Program-made: the position numbers and the translations under genes
Shown: piece after piece, positions 18,305 through 26,986 of the stretch
Position numbering within the stretch: position 1 is the first letter of the stretch
Layout of the letters: each line of letters begins with the position of its first letter
The notes under the pieces: model-generated
Told to the model about the DNA's origin: nothing
The model's input: the letters and a program-made list of their open reading frames with translations, nothing else
The model's database searches: none
Assembly (NCBI GenBank): GCA_026627065.1
Contig: JAPNUO010000008.1
Span: 62,001-126,000, forward strand
Direction: 5' to 3'
DNA: 64,000 bases
Source of the DNA: Bacillota bacterium
GTDB lineage: Bacteria; Bacillota; Sulfobacillia; Sulfobacillales; Sulfobacillaceae

Positions 18305-19763
18305 AGAAATTGCCGTGGGGATGGGGTTGGGCACCCTCATCTTTTTGGCCATTCGGGGCGTGGACATTTGGCCTTTGCTGCTGCTGGCCGCTCTCGGACT
18401 CTTACTTTTTCTCGGCGGCTTTACTTCGCGCATTCAATGGGGCTCCCGAAGCCGGGCCACGCTAGGATCGCGCACGACCGTGTCTTTTCAGGACATTGGT
18501 GGGCAAGACACGGCAAAGAATGAGCTCATCGAGGCACTGGAGTTTGTCTTGCGCCCTCAAGACATCGAGCGGCTGGGCATTCGTCCTCTGAAAGGCATTT
18601 TGCTTACCGGCCCCCCCGGAACCGGAAAGACGCTTTTGGCCAAAGCCGCAGCAAATTATACCGACTCCGTCTTTTTGTCCGCCTCGGGCTCGGAATTTGT
18701 AGAAATGTACGCGGGCGTGGGCGCTCAGAGGGTGCGTCAACTTTTCCACGAGGCGAGACAGGCAGCGCGACGGGAAGGTCTCACGTCGGCCATCATCTTC
18801 ATTGACGAAATCGAGGTCATGGCGGGACGCCGGGGACAACACCACAGTCACCTGGAATACGATCAAACGTTGAACCAATTGCTGGTGGAAATGGACGGCA
18901 TGAACACCGACGATGACGTGCGCATTCTGGTCATGGCTGCCACTAACCGCGCCGATTTAATCGATCCTGCCCTATTGCGCCCCGGGCGGTTCGACCGCAC
19001 GGTGCGCGTGGATCTGCCCGACCGCGCGGCGCGAAAGGCCATTTTAATGCTGCATACCCGCAACAAGCCGTTGGATCCCGCGGTTGATCTGGACCGCATC
19101 GCCCAAGAAACCTTCGGCTTTTCCGGGGCCCACCTGGAAAGTGTGTGCAACGAGGCGGCCATCCTTGCCATGCGTGAAGCGGCCAGTCGCATTCGTCAGG
19201 AGCACTTTAAAGCCGCCATAGACAAGGTCTTGCTGGGGGAGCGATTGAACCGCCATCTGAATCGGGACGAATTGTACCGCGTCGCTGTGCATGAAAGTGG
19301 TCACGCGGTGATTGGAGAGTTGGTCAAACCGGGTTCGGTCTCCTCCATCACTATTGCGCCGCGGGGAATGGCCCTCGGGTTTGTCCGTCAGGCTCCTGAT
19401 GACGATCGGGTCCTCGAAACGGTCTCCGAACTCAAGGCGGACATCGCGGTGGCCCTCGGCGGCTCGGCGGCCGAACGGCTGCTGCTCGGAGAACAGAGCA
19501 CCGGAGCCGCCAACGATTTTGAAAAGGCGTGGGAGATCGCGCGCCGTATGGTGACCGCCGGACTATCGTCCTTAGGGGTGGTGCAGGAAGAGGCGCTTTC
19601 ACCCGAGGTGTTGTATAAAACAATCCAGGAAATTCTGCGCGATTCTCAAGAACTGGTTGACGAGCTTTTGGCAGAACACCGAGAGGCGGTCCAGCTTCTC
19701 GCTGCGCGTTTAATGGAGAGCGAAACACTCCCGGGGGACGAAGTGCGGCGCCTGGTCGCCTAG
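18297..19763 (+). CDS. Compact FtsH-like ATP-dependent zinc metalloprotease
   Basis: A 488-residue AAA+ protease of the FtsH family. Two membrane helices lie within the first 45 residues with almost no loop between them, whereas FtsH normally has an outer domain of about 70 residues there. The AAA domain has Walker A GPPGTGKT at 105-112, pore motif FVEMYAGVGA, Walker B IIFIDEIEVM, and the RPGRFDR arginine-finger region. The protease domain has the zinc motif HESGH at 332-336 and the third-ligand region STGAANDFEKA. It is therefore likely to be an active membrane-bound protease. It is shorter than FtsH (about 600 residues). The GTG at 18297 is chosen for GGAGGGG six bases upstream; it overlaps the previous gene by 8 bases. 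A related AAA gene occupies this place in some clostridial genomes, from memory. Confidence 0.88.
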   Translation: MLKEIAVGMGLGTLIFLAIRGVDIWPLLLLAALGLLLFLGGFTSRIQWGSRSRATLGSRTTVSFQDIGGQDTAKNELIEALEFVLRPQDIERLGIRPLKGILLTGPPGTGKTLLAKAAANYTDSVFLSASGSEFVEMYAGVGAQRVRQLFHEARQAARREGLTSAIIFIDEIEVMAGRRGQHHSHLEYDQTLNQLLVEMDGMNTDDDVRILVMAATNRADLIDPALLRPGRFDRTVRVDLPDRAARKAILMLHTRNKPLDPAVDLDRIAQETFGFSGAHLESVCNEAAILAMREAASRIRQEHFKAAIDKVLLGERLNRHLNRDELYRVAVHESGHAVIGELVKPGSVSSITIAPRGMALGFVRQAPDDDRVLETVSELKADIAVALGGSAAERLLLGEQSTGAANDFEKAWEIARRMVTAGLSSLGVVQEEALSPEVLYKTIQEILRDSQELVDELLAEHREAVQLLAARLMESETLPGDEVRRLVA

Positions 19764-19781
19764 GTGGCGCAGTCGCCGGAG

Positions 19782-19814
19782 AAAACGCTGGAGGGCGACC
19801 ACTCCAGCGTTTTT
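19782..19814 (+). terminator. Strong intrinsic terminator after the FtsH-like gene
   Basis: AAAACGCTGGAG (19782-19793) pairs perfectly with CTCCAGCGTTTT (19802-19813) around an 8-base loop and ends in a run of five Ts. The A-run on the left arm makes it potentially bidirectional. It separates the protease operon from cinA. Confidence 0.92.
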
Positions 19815-19906
19815 CCTTTGGAGACTCGCGGTAGAGCGACCATCGCTTGCCAATCCGCGCGTTTTAGGCTAACATTACTTGTTATCGCATCAGAACAGGT
19901 GATTTC

Positions 19907-21163
19907 ATGATTCGGGAAGCCCACATTGTGGCAGTCGGAGACGAAGTGCTGTGGGGCGAAACCATTAACACCAATGCGGCCTGGATGGCTCGCTTTTTGA
20001 TGTCTTTTGGCGTGCGGCCTACCTTTCAATGCGTGGTACCGGACGAGGACGCAGCCATCGGAGCGGCGGTGCGGCAGTCCCTGGCGTCGGCGGATTTGGT
20101 GGTGATGATCGGTGGACTGGGACCCACGGCGGATGATCGCACATTGGATGCCGTCAGCCGGGCGCTTGCCCTTCCCTGGCATGTGGACGAGGCGCTGTTT
20201 CGCCAACTGAGCCAACGCCATACCCGTGCAGCCGGCTGGGAATCCAGCGTCAGGCGACAGTCGCGCGTGATTGAGGGGGCCGAAATTTGGCCCAATCCCC
20301 GCGGGCAAGCGCCAGGCCAGCAGATTCAATGGCAAGACCGTCATGTTATCTTGCTGCCCGGTCCTCCGCGAGAACTGGAGGGCATCGCCGAGCAATGGAT
20401 GGGGCCATGGCTAGCTCAACAGGGCCAACGGGCGATTCGTCGTGACACCTATTCCGTGTTTGACCTGGGCGAATCCGCGGTCGCGGCGCACCTTTTTCCG
20501 TTGTTGGAGGGTCAGCATCCGCGGGCCGGAATTTATGCACAGCCTGGCCGGGTCGACATTCGGGTGGAAACCCAAGAGACGGCGTGGGGACAAATTCAGC
20601 GCCGCCGCGTAGGGGCTTGGCTTCGGCATCATCTTCCGGTCCCGGTGTATGAACTGGGTGGCGAGAGTCGAGAAGCCTTTTTCATCCGGTGGCTTCAAGC
20701 CCACCAAATGACTGTGGCGGCCATGGAGTCGCTCACAGGAGGCATGATTGTCTCTCAGTGGGTGTCGATACCGGGAGCGTCGGCAGCCGTCTTAGGCGGA
20801 GTGGTGGCGTACCAAGATCAGATCAAGATTGCGCATGGGGTGCCGGAGGCGGTGATTCGAGAATACGGGGTAGTCAGTCCGGAGACGGCACTGGCTATGG
20901 CGCGCGCAATTCGTGCAGAGTTTCACGCTAGCATTGGCGTCGCTTCCACCGGTTACGCCGGCCCCGATGGGGGCAGCGACCGCGAACCCGTAGGATCATT
21001 CTACGTGGCCGCAGTGGCCAGCCACGGTGAGGTGGTGCGTCACCGCTACAGCCCTTTGGATCGCCAAGCCGTGAGGCAGATGGCGTGTCACACGGCCATG
21101 AGCGCCGTATGGGAGCTACTCGGGTTGCCGACGCGATTAACACCAGATGCGAGAGAAGACTAG
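19907..21163 (+). CDS. cinA: CinA competence/damage-inducible protein
   Basis: A 418-residue CinA. The N-terminal MoCF-like domain (about 1-170, HIVAVGDEVLWGETINTNAAW, GGLGPTADD) is the pyrophosphatase-type part of the family; the C-terminal domain (about 255-410) matches nicotinamide-nucleotide amidase PncC, with MESLTGG in place of the common AESCTGG and STGYAGPDGG in place of TGIAGPGG. Both domains look intact. The family is implicated in pyridine-nucleotide salvage. Position upstream of recA is the classic one. The helicase gene starts 16 bases after its stop. Confidence 0.92.
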   Translation: MIREAHIVAVGDEVLWGETINTNAAWMARFLMSFGVRPTFQCVVPDEDAAIGAAVRQSLASADLVVMIGGLGPTADDRTLDAVSRALALPWHVDEALFRQLSQRHTRAAGWESSVRRQSRVIEGAEIWPNPRGQAPGQQIQWQDRHVILLPGPPRELEGIAEQWMGPWLAQQGQRAIRRDTYSVFDLGESAVAAHLFPLLEGQHPRAGIYAQPGRVDIRVETQETAWGQIQRRRVGAWLRHHLPVPVYELGGESREAFFIRWLQAHQMTVAAMESLTGGMIVSQWVSIPGASAAVLGGVVAYQDQIKIAHGVPEAVIREYGVVSPETALAMARAIRAEFHASIGVASTGYAGPDGGSDREPVGSFYVAAVASHGEVVRHRYSPLDRQAVRQMACHTAMSAVWELLGLPTRLTPDARED

Positions 21164-21179
21164 AACGAGGGAGTTACTG

Positions 21180-22757
21180 ATGACAGAACAAGAAACGACA
21201 TTTCAGTCCATGAATTTGTCCCCAGCCGTCTTGCGGGCGTTGCAAAGTATGGGTTTTGAAGAGCCATCGCCTATTCAAAAGCGGGCCATTCCGGTCATTT
21301 TAGAGGGGCGCGACCTGATTGGACAGGCTCAGACGGGAACGGGGAAGACCGCCGCATTTGGTGTGCCTATCGTGGAGCGCCTGGATCACCGCTCGCGGCG
21401 CGTACAAGCGTTGGTGTTGACACCGACGCGGGAATTGGCCATTCAGGTGGCTGAAGAGATTACCAAAATTGGGAAGTTTGCCGGAGTCAAGGTGGTGCCG
21501 ATTTATGGAGGCCAATCGTATGACCGGCAAATCCGCGCTCTGGAGCATGGAGCCCAAGTGGTCATTGGTACGCCAGGACGCGTGATGGACCACATTCGCC
21601 GCGGTACGCTAAAACTCGACCACGTGCGCATCATGGTGCTTGATGAGGCGGACGAAATGCTGGATATGGGATTTATTGAAGACGTCGAGTTTATTTTGGA
21701 AAATGTCCCGAGCGACCGCCAGACCCTGTTGTTTTCGGCAACCGTACCTGACCCGATTGCGAAGTTAGCGCGGCGCTACCTCCGCGATCCCGTTCACGTC
21801 AACATTAACCCGGAGCGGCTGACGGTACCGTCCATTGATCAAGTCTTTTACGAGGTGCGCGAGTTTGAGAAGCTGGATGCGCTGACCCGCATTTTGGATA
21901 TGGAAGGGGCAGAGCGCACCATTATCTTTTGCCGCACCAAAAAGCGCGTGGACGAACTGACTGAAGGATTGCAAGCCCGCGGCTACACTGCCGAGGCCAT
22001 CCACGGGGACCTCAATCAGGTGCAGCGCAATCGGGTCATGAAGCGGTTTAAGGAAGGAGGCAGCGAGATCCTGGTGGCCACTGACGTGGCAGCGCGGGGA
22101 CTGGACATTGAAAACGTCAGCCACGTGATCAATTACGATTTGCCTCAGGACACGGAAAGCTATGTCCACCGCATCGGACGCACGGGCCGCGCGGGCAAGA
22201 CAGGGACGGCGATCTCGCTCATCAACCCGAAAGAGTTTCGGCAGTTGCGGCAGATGGAACGCATTTTGAGAGTGCGGCTGCAGCGGCGGCCCCTGCCGAC
22301 AGTCGCCGACGTGGCCGAGAAGCAGCGGGAAGCATTAAAGCAGAGATTGACCGAGGAAATCCAGCGCGGCGTGCTGCCCACGTACCAAGATTTGGTCATG
22401 CAGCTGGCGGAGCAATTTGATTCCGTCGACATCGCCGCCGCCGCGATTCGGCTGATGGTGGAAAAGGGCCGGGAAACCGTGGACGACATGGAATTCGGCG
22501 AAACCGGGGCTGAACCAGGCATGGTGCGCCTGTTCTTGAATTTGGGCCGAATGGACCGGGTGACTCCAGCCGACATCGTGCGAGGGCTGGCCGAAGGGGC
22601 AGGCATTCAGGGAAGTGTTATTGGTCTCATCGACATTTACGACCGTTTCACTTTCGTGGAAATGCCCAAGGACGCGGTGAAGAAGGTCATGCAAAATGTC
22701 GGCTCGATTATGATTCGCGGAAAAAGCGTCAATCTCGAGCCTGCCCGGCCCCGCTAA
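21180..22757 (+). CDS. deaD: DEAD-box RNA helicase with DbpA-type RNA-binding domain
   Basis: A 525-residue ATP-dependent RNA helicase. The Q motif (FEEPSPIQKRAIP), motif I AQTGTGKT, motif II DEAD, motif III SAT and motif VI HRIGRTGRAG are all present in the first 370 residues. The C terminus (about 450-520, MVRLFLNLGRMDRVTPADIV) is a DbpA-like RNA-binding domain, as in DeaD/CsdA and B. subtilis DbpA. The ATG at 21180 is preferred over an upstream in-frame ATG because GAGGGAG lies 6 bases before it. It lies between cinA and recA, a place not usual in Bacillus. The exact subfamily name is uncertain. Confidence 0.92.
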   Translation: MTEQETTFQSMNLSPAVLRALQSMGFEEPSPIQKRAIPVILEGRDLIGQAQTGTGKTAAFGVPIVERLDHRSRRVQALVLTPTRELAIQVAEEITKIGKFAGVKVVPIYGGQSYDRQIRALEHGAQVVIGTPGRVMDHIRRGTLKLDHVRIMVLDEADEMLDMGFIEDVEFILENVPSDRQTLLFSATVPDPIAKLARRYLRDPVHVNINPERLTVPSIDQVFYEVREFEKLDALTRILDMEGAERTIIFCRTKKRVDELTEGLQARGYTAEAIHGDLNQVQRNRVMKRFKEGGSEILVATDVAARGLDIENVSHVINYDLPQDTESYVHRIGRTGRAGKTGTAISLINPKEFRQLRQMERILRVRLQRRPLPTVADVAEKQREALKQRLTEEIQRGVLPTYQDLVMQLAEQFDSVDIAAAAIRLMVEKGRETVDDMEFGETGAEPGMVRLFLNLGRMDRVTPADIVRGLAEGAGIQGSVIGLIDIYDRFTFVEMPKDAVKKVMQNVGSIMIRGKSVNLEPARPR

Positions 22758-22776
22758 GCAGGAGTTCCGACCCAAA

Positions 22777-22793
22777 AGGCGAATTGAACGCCT
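22777..22793. repeat. Short inverted repeat in the recA upstream region
   Basis: AGGCG (22777-22781) and CGCCT (22789-22793) flank AATTGAA, 24 bases before the recA start. It may be a small hairpin or a regulator site. It does not match the Bacillus LexA site, which has GAAC, four bases, then GTTC. Confidence 0.35.
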
Positions 22794-22816
22794 CAGGATA
22801 GTAGGGGAGGCAAACG

Positions 22817-23854
22817 ATGGGGATGGACCGGGAAAAAGCGTTGGACTTGGCCCTGGCGCAAATCGAAAAGCAGTTTGGCAAGGGCTCGATTATGCGCCTT
22901 GGCCAGGCGTCGAGTCGCACTGCGATCGACGTCATTTCAACCGGCTGCCTGACGCTGGATTTGGCCATGGGCGTCGGGGGCCTGCCGCGCGGACGCGTGG
23001 TGGAAATTTACGGGCAAGAGTCGTCGGGAAAGACGACCGTGGCGTTGCACGCCATCGCCGAGGCGCAAAAGGCGGGCGGAGTCGCCGCGTTTATTGATGT
23101 GGAGCACGCCCTCGATCCGGCTTACGCGGCACGGGTGGGCGTCAATTTGGATGACCTCTTGATCTCACAGCCCGACACGGGAGAGCAGGCGTTGGAGATC
23201 GCCGAGGCGTTAGTGCGGTCGGGAGCCGTGGACATCGTAGTGGTGGACTCGGTGGCCGCCCTGGTGCCCCGGGCCGAAATCGAAGGCGAGATGGGCGACG
23301 CCCATGTGGGACTGCAGGCGCGCCTCATGTCGCAAGCCTTGCGCAAGCTTACCGGCGCAATCTCCAAATCGCGGACCGTCGCCATCTTTATTAACCAACT
23401 GCGGGAAAAGGTGGGCGTGATGTTCGGCAACCCGGAGACGACGCCCGGAGGCCGCGCTCTAAAGTTTTATGCCTCAATCCGGCTAGAGGTGCGACGCGTT
23501 GACAGCCTGAAGCAAGGCAACGAAGTGGTCGGAAGCCGCACGCGCGTCAAGGTGGTCAAGAACAAAGTCGCCCCCCCTTTTAAGCAGGCGGAGTTTGACA
23601 TTCTGTACGGCGAAGGGATTTCGCGGGAAGGCAGCATTCTCGATTTGGCGGTAGATTTAGGATTAGTGCAAAAAAGCGGCGCCTGGTATGCCTACGGCGA
23701 TACCCGCTTGGGTCAGGGCCGCGAGAACACGCGGGACTTTCTCAAAGCCAATCCGGACATCGCCGCCGAACTGGATCGGCGCATTCGGCAGAAAGTGCAG
23801 GGACTACCCGAGCTTGACGCCGCGCCCGTGACCAACGATGCCGACGAGCATTGA
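22817..23854 (+). CDS. recA: Recombinase RecA
   Basis: A 345-residue RecA, the strand-exchange and SOS co-protease protein. Walker A GQESSGKT is at 66-73; Walker B ([14 protein letters not shown]), the DNA-binding loop region ([20 protein letters not shown]) and [15 protein letters not shown] are all typical. GGGGAGG lies 9 bases before the ATG. The C terminus is short and acidic. recX overlaps its last 17 bases, so the inhibitor and RecA are made together. Confidence 0.97.
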   Translation: MGMDREKALDLALAQIEKQFGKGSIMRLGQASSRTAIDVISTGCLTLDLAMGVGGLPRGRVVEIYGQESSGKTTVALHAIAEAQKAGGVAAFIDVEHALDPAYAARVGVNLDDLLISQPDTGEQALEIAEALVRSGAVDIVVVDSVAALVPRAEIEGEMGDAHVGLQARLMSQALRKLTGAISKSRTVAIFINQLREKVGVMFGNPETTPGGRALKFYASIRLEVRRVDSLKQGNEVVGSRTRVKVVKNKVAPPFKQAEFDILYGEGISREGSILDLAVDLGLVQKSGAWYAYGDTRLGQGRENTRDFLKANPDIAAELDRRIRQKVQGLPELDAAPVTNDADEH

Positions 23855-24305
23855 GGATCAAATCCTCGGCTGGCTGAGTCGGCGGAGGTTGACGGCCTCC
23901 GAAATTCGGCAGCGACTGGCGAAAGAGGGCGTGCCTGCGACAGAGGCTGAGGCTCTCTTGGCGCGGCTCCAAGGCCTGGCTTACGTGAATGATGCTGACC
24001 TCGCCGAAGCCGTAGCGCGCGACGCGATCCGCCGGTTGAAAGGGCCCGGCTACATTTGGGCCCGGCTCCGGCAGCGTGGCGTCTCGGAGGCCGTGATTTC
24101 CGAGGTAATGAAAAACTTAGACGGACAAGTCGACTGGCTAGCAATTGCCGAACGCCTGCGTAGGCGGTACGATAGAGGCAATGCGTCAAGTCGTGCGCGG
24201 TGGCTTCGCCATCTGGCTCGCGAAGGATTTCCGTTGGCGGTGATCCATCGGCTGGCTGAGGACGTGGGACAAAGGAGCGACGAGGATGGCGTTAAAGATT
24301 GTTGA
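23838..24305 (+). CDS. recX: Regulatory protein RecX
   Basis: A 155-residue RecX, which binds RecA filaments and modulates their activity. The protein is made of three-helix repeats: [35 protein letters not shown] and [19 protein letters not shown] are recognisable RecX signatures. The ATG lies inside recA with no good ribosome binding site, which suggests translational coupling. Its own 3' end overlaps the ferredoxin gene by 20 bases. Confidence 0.9.
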   Translation: MPTSIEDQILGWLSRRRLTASEIRQRLAKEGVPATEAEALLARLQGLAYVNDADLAEAVARDAIRRLKGPGYIWARLRQRGVSEAVISEVMKNLDGQVDWLAIAERLRRRYDRGNASSRARWLRHLAREGFPLAVIHRLAEDVGQRSDEDGVKDC

Positions 24306-24594
24306 TAGCTGCATTGCGTGCGGGGCATGCGAACCGGAATGTCCCAACAACGCCATTTCCGAGGCGTTCGGCACCTACGTGATTGACCCTAACCATTGCA
24401 CCGAATGTTATGGGTTTTACGCGACGCAGCAATGCGCGCAAGCGTGCCCTGTTGACTCATGCGTCGAGGATGAGGCACACCGGGAATCCGAAGAGGCGTT
24501 GCGCCGCAAATTTCACACCCTTTACCCGGGACGCGCCTTGGCCAATACCGAGCGGTGGAGCCCACCTGACGGTATGAGCGAGCGCACCGGCTGA
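24286..24594 (+). CDS. 2[4Fe-4S] ferredoxin, YfhL type
   Basis: A 102-residue ferredoxin with two cluster motifs: [12 protein letters not shown] at the N terminus and a second, expanded one, [18 protein letters not shown] followed by VDSC. The insertion between the second and third cysteines of the second motif is characteristic of the YfhL/Allochromatium-type ferredoxins, which have low and split reduction potentials. A 30-residue tail follows the clusters. It overlaps recX by 20 bases, so it belongs to the recA operon. The physiological partner is unknown. Confidence 0.92.
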   Translation: MALKIVDSCIACGACEPECPNNAISEAFGTYVIDPNHCTECYGFYATQQCAQACPVDSCVEDEAHRESEEALRRKFHTLYPGRALANTERWSPPDGMSERTG

Positions 24595-24631
24595 CGGGGG
24601 ACACGCGGGAGATGGAGGAAGGGGTGATTCT

Positions 24632-25144
24632 TTGCATACCGCATCCTTAAGTTGGGGAGGAAGCACCCGGGGCCTCGGCACGTTAATTGCCGTGCTCATG
24701 CGTTACCCAGAAGTCTCGAGCGTTCAGTACAACCCGGAAACCAAGACAATTCAAGTGACCTTCGTGGTGCGCGGCGTGGTGCCGGATGATTTGTGGGCAC
24801 GCCTCGTCGACCAAGTGGGTACGGCGTTGACAGCCTACCGCGACATCACACGCCGTCCTTTGCAGACGTTAGAGTTAAGCGCTGAGCGCGCCGACCCGGT
24901 GACTACCGTGGAATTGATCCGCGACACGGATACGGTGTCGGTCGAAGAAATCGGCATTGCGATTGAGATCTTGCGCGATCAGCTGGAGTTGGCCGTGCTG
25001 TACGATCCCCACGACTTGCTAGACGAAGAGATGATTGTGCAGGAAGAAACCATTCAAGAACAACTCGAAGTGTTAATCGCCGAGGGGAGCGGCCAGCTCG
25101 TGGCTTTACGAGACGAGGGGCGCGTCCTCATCTTCAACACGTAG
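24632..25144 (+). CDS. Conserved-looking protein of unknown function
   Basis: A 170-residue soluble acidic protein that I do not recognise. It starts at a TTG 8 bases after GGAGGAAGGGG and has no signal peptide or membrane helix. The first part looks like a ferredoxin-like beta-alpha-beta fold (SSVQYNPETKTIQVTFVV), the second is strongly acidic and helical (DEEMIVQEETIQEQLEVL). It lies between the ferredoxin and ymdB, where rny usually sits in Bacillus, but it has no resemblance to RNase Y. Confidence 0.75.
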   Translation: MHTASLSWGGSTRGLGTLIAVLMRYPEVSSVQYNPETKTIQVTFVVRGVVPDDLWARLVDQVGTALTAYRDITRRPLQTLELSAERADPVTTVELIRDTDTVSVEEIGIAIEILRDQLELAVLYDPHDLLDEEMIVQEETIQEQLEVLIAEGSGQLVALRDEGRVLIFNT

Positions 25145-25209
25145 CCGATGGCGTAGTGCGCCAGTTCACCGCAAGCGCTTTGATATCGGGTTGCCAAAGG
25201 AGGCCGAGT

Positions 25210-25989
25210 ATGCGGGTGCTGTTGATCGGAGACATCGTGGGCAAGACAGGACGCCGCATGGTTGGCCAGCATACGCGCGCACTTCGCGAGGAGTATCATA
25301 TTGATTTGGTGGTGGCCAACGGTGAAAATGCTGCCGGAGGCAATGGCCTGACGCACGACGTGTTGGATGAGCTGCTCAGTTCGGGCATCGATGTCATTAC
25401 CTCGGGCAACCATATTTTTGACAAAAAAGAGATTTTTCAGTTCATCGACGACGTGCCTCGGGTGTTGCGTCCGCTGAATCTGCCGCCGTCGACGCCGGGG
25501 CGAGGGTATGTCATCGTGAGCCCCGGGGGAATTCCCGTCGCAGTCATCAACGTGGCAGGGCGGGCCTTTATGCCGTTTCAGTACGACGACCCCTTCCGCG
25601 CCATGGACGATGTGCTGGATTCGCTGAAGGGGCAGGTAGCGTTCAGCGTGGTGGATGTGCATGCGGAAACGACGTCGGAAAAGGCGGCTCTTGCTTGGTA
25701 TCTTGATGGGCGCGTTGCGGTGGTGGTGGGAACCCATACCCATGTGCAGACGGCCGATGAACGCATTTTGCCCAAAGGCACGGCATTTCTCACCGATTTA
25801 GGGATGACTGGACCCCACAATTCCATCATTGGAGTTAAAACCGAACTCGTCATTCAAAAATTGCGCACGCAACGCCCGGTCAAGTTTGACACTGCGCAGG
25901 GGCCGGGACAATTCGGGGCGCTGATGGTGGACGTCGACGACCGCGCCGGCGTGGCCACCAATGTGAAGCGATTTTTGATCTACGAATGA
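25210..25989 (+). CDS. ymdB: YmdB metallophosphoesterase
   Basis: A 259-residue metal-dependent phosphodiesterase of the YmdB family (2',3'-cyclic nucleotide phosphodiesterase in B. subtilis, affecting biofilm and sporulation choices). The metal-binding motifs are clear: GDIVGKTGRR at the N terminus, NGENAAGGNG, TSGNHIFD, and VVVGTHTHVQTADERILP near the C terminus. AAAGGAGG lies 5 bases before the ATG at 25210; the frame is open upstream but without a site. The M19 dipeptidase gene starts 15 bases after it. Confidence 0.93.
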   Translation: MRVLLIGDIVGKTGRRMVGQHTRALREEYHIDLVVANGENAAGGNGLTHDVLDELLSSGIDVITSGNHIFDKKEIFQFIDDVPRVLRPLNLPPSTPGRGYVIVSPGGIPVAVINVAGRAFMPFQYDDPFRAMDDVLDSLKGQVAFSVVDVHAETTSEKAALAWYLDGRVAVVVGTHTHVQTADERILPKGTAFLTDLGMTGPHNSIIGVKTELVIQKLRTQRPVKFDTAQGPGQFGALMVDVDDRAGVATNVKRFLIYE

Positions 25990-26004
25990 AAGGGAGGTGG
26001 GGAC

Positions 26005-26967
26005 GTGGAATTTCACGGAGAACACCTCATCGTGGTGGATACCCACGCGGACAGTCTGGGCGCGGTGCTGCGAGGAGAGCGTCACCTGTTCGAACGATCG
26101 CAACAGGGGCAATTGGATTTCCCCCGCATGCGCGAGGCGGGCCACACGTTGCAGTTTTTTTCACTTTGGGTGGAGCCGGAGTACAAACCAGAGCGCGCCC
26201 TCTGGCGCCTCTTGCAGTACGTCGACGCGTTTTGGCAGGAGATCGGTGAGCATCCCGAATGGATTCAGCCCGTGACCGACCGGGCGACGCTTCAGACGGT
26301 GATTGAGGAGCGGACGCTCGGCGGCGTCATGTCCGTCGAGGGGGCCGAGGGCCTTGGCACCGATCCCCGAATGGTGTGCATTTTGCACCGCTTGGGAGTG
26401 CGGCTTCTCAGTTTGACCTGGAACGAACGCAACGCGTTGGCCGACGGTGCCGGTGAGGATCCCGGCGGAGGGGGTGTCAGCCGCGCTGGGCGGGCCATTA
26501 TCCACGAACTCAATCGAACCAATATCGTGGTGGACGTCTCCCACCTGACGGAAGCCGCCTTCTGGGACGTCTTGGAAATCTCGACCCGTCCGGTTATCGC
26601 CTCCCATTCCAATGCTCGGGCCTTGGCAGCGCACCGGCGAAATCTGAGCGATGCCCAAATTCGCGCCTTGGCCGAGCAAGGCGGGATCATGGGCATCACG
26701 TTTGTGCGGGATTTTCTAGGTGGCCAGGGCGACGTGGAACGGGTGATTGACCACATGAAGTACGTGGTCGACCTCGTGGGGGATGATCGGCATGTGGGGT
26801 TGGGGTCCGACTTCGACGGCGTGGACGAGCCGGTGCGGGGACTGGAGGACGTGACCCGGTTGCCCGATTTGGCTGCCCGCATGAGCGCCCGAGGCTTTTC
26901 CGACATGACCATTCGGCGGATCCTGGGGCAAAATTATCTCGAGTTTTTTCAGCAAGTGTGGAACTAG
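26005..26967 (+). CDS. Membrane dipeptidase family protein (M19)
   Basis: A 320-residue zinc dipeptidase of the renal dipeptidase family. It has the metal-binding HAD in VVDTHAD near the N terminus, a bridging glutamate in SVEGAEGL, the histidine pair in DVSHLTEAAFWDV and IASHSNARAL, and the GLGSDFDGVDEP motif near the C terminus. No signal peptide is present, so it acts in the cytoplasm, probably on dipeptides including those with D-residues. The GTG follows AAAGGGAGGTGG closely. The aminopeptidase gene lies 19 bases downstream. Confidence 0.92.
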   Translation: MEFHGEHLIVVDTHADSLGAVLRGERHLFERSQQGQLDFPRMREAGHTLQFFSLWVEPEYKPERALWRLLQYVDAFWQEIGEHPEWIQPVTDRATLQTVIEERTLGGVMSVEGAEGLGTDPRMVCILHRLGVRLLSLTWNERNALADGAGEDPGGGGVSRAGRAIIHELNRTNIVVDVSHLTEAAFWDVLEISTRPVIASHSNARALAAHRRNLSDAQIRALAEQGGIMGITFVRDFLGGQGDVERVIDHMKYVVDLVGDDRHVGLGSDFDGVDEPVRGLEDVTRLPDLAARMSARGFSDMTIRRILGQNYLEFFQQVWN

Positions 26968-26986
26968 AGGCGGAGGGGGATTGCGC

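Noticed and set aside
22741..22816. Bacillus-type LexA operator upstream of recA
   Set aside because: No GAAC-n4-GTTC palindrome here nor upstream of lexA; the only half-site GAAC in the recA leader has no partner.
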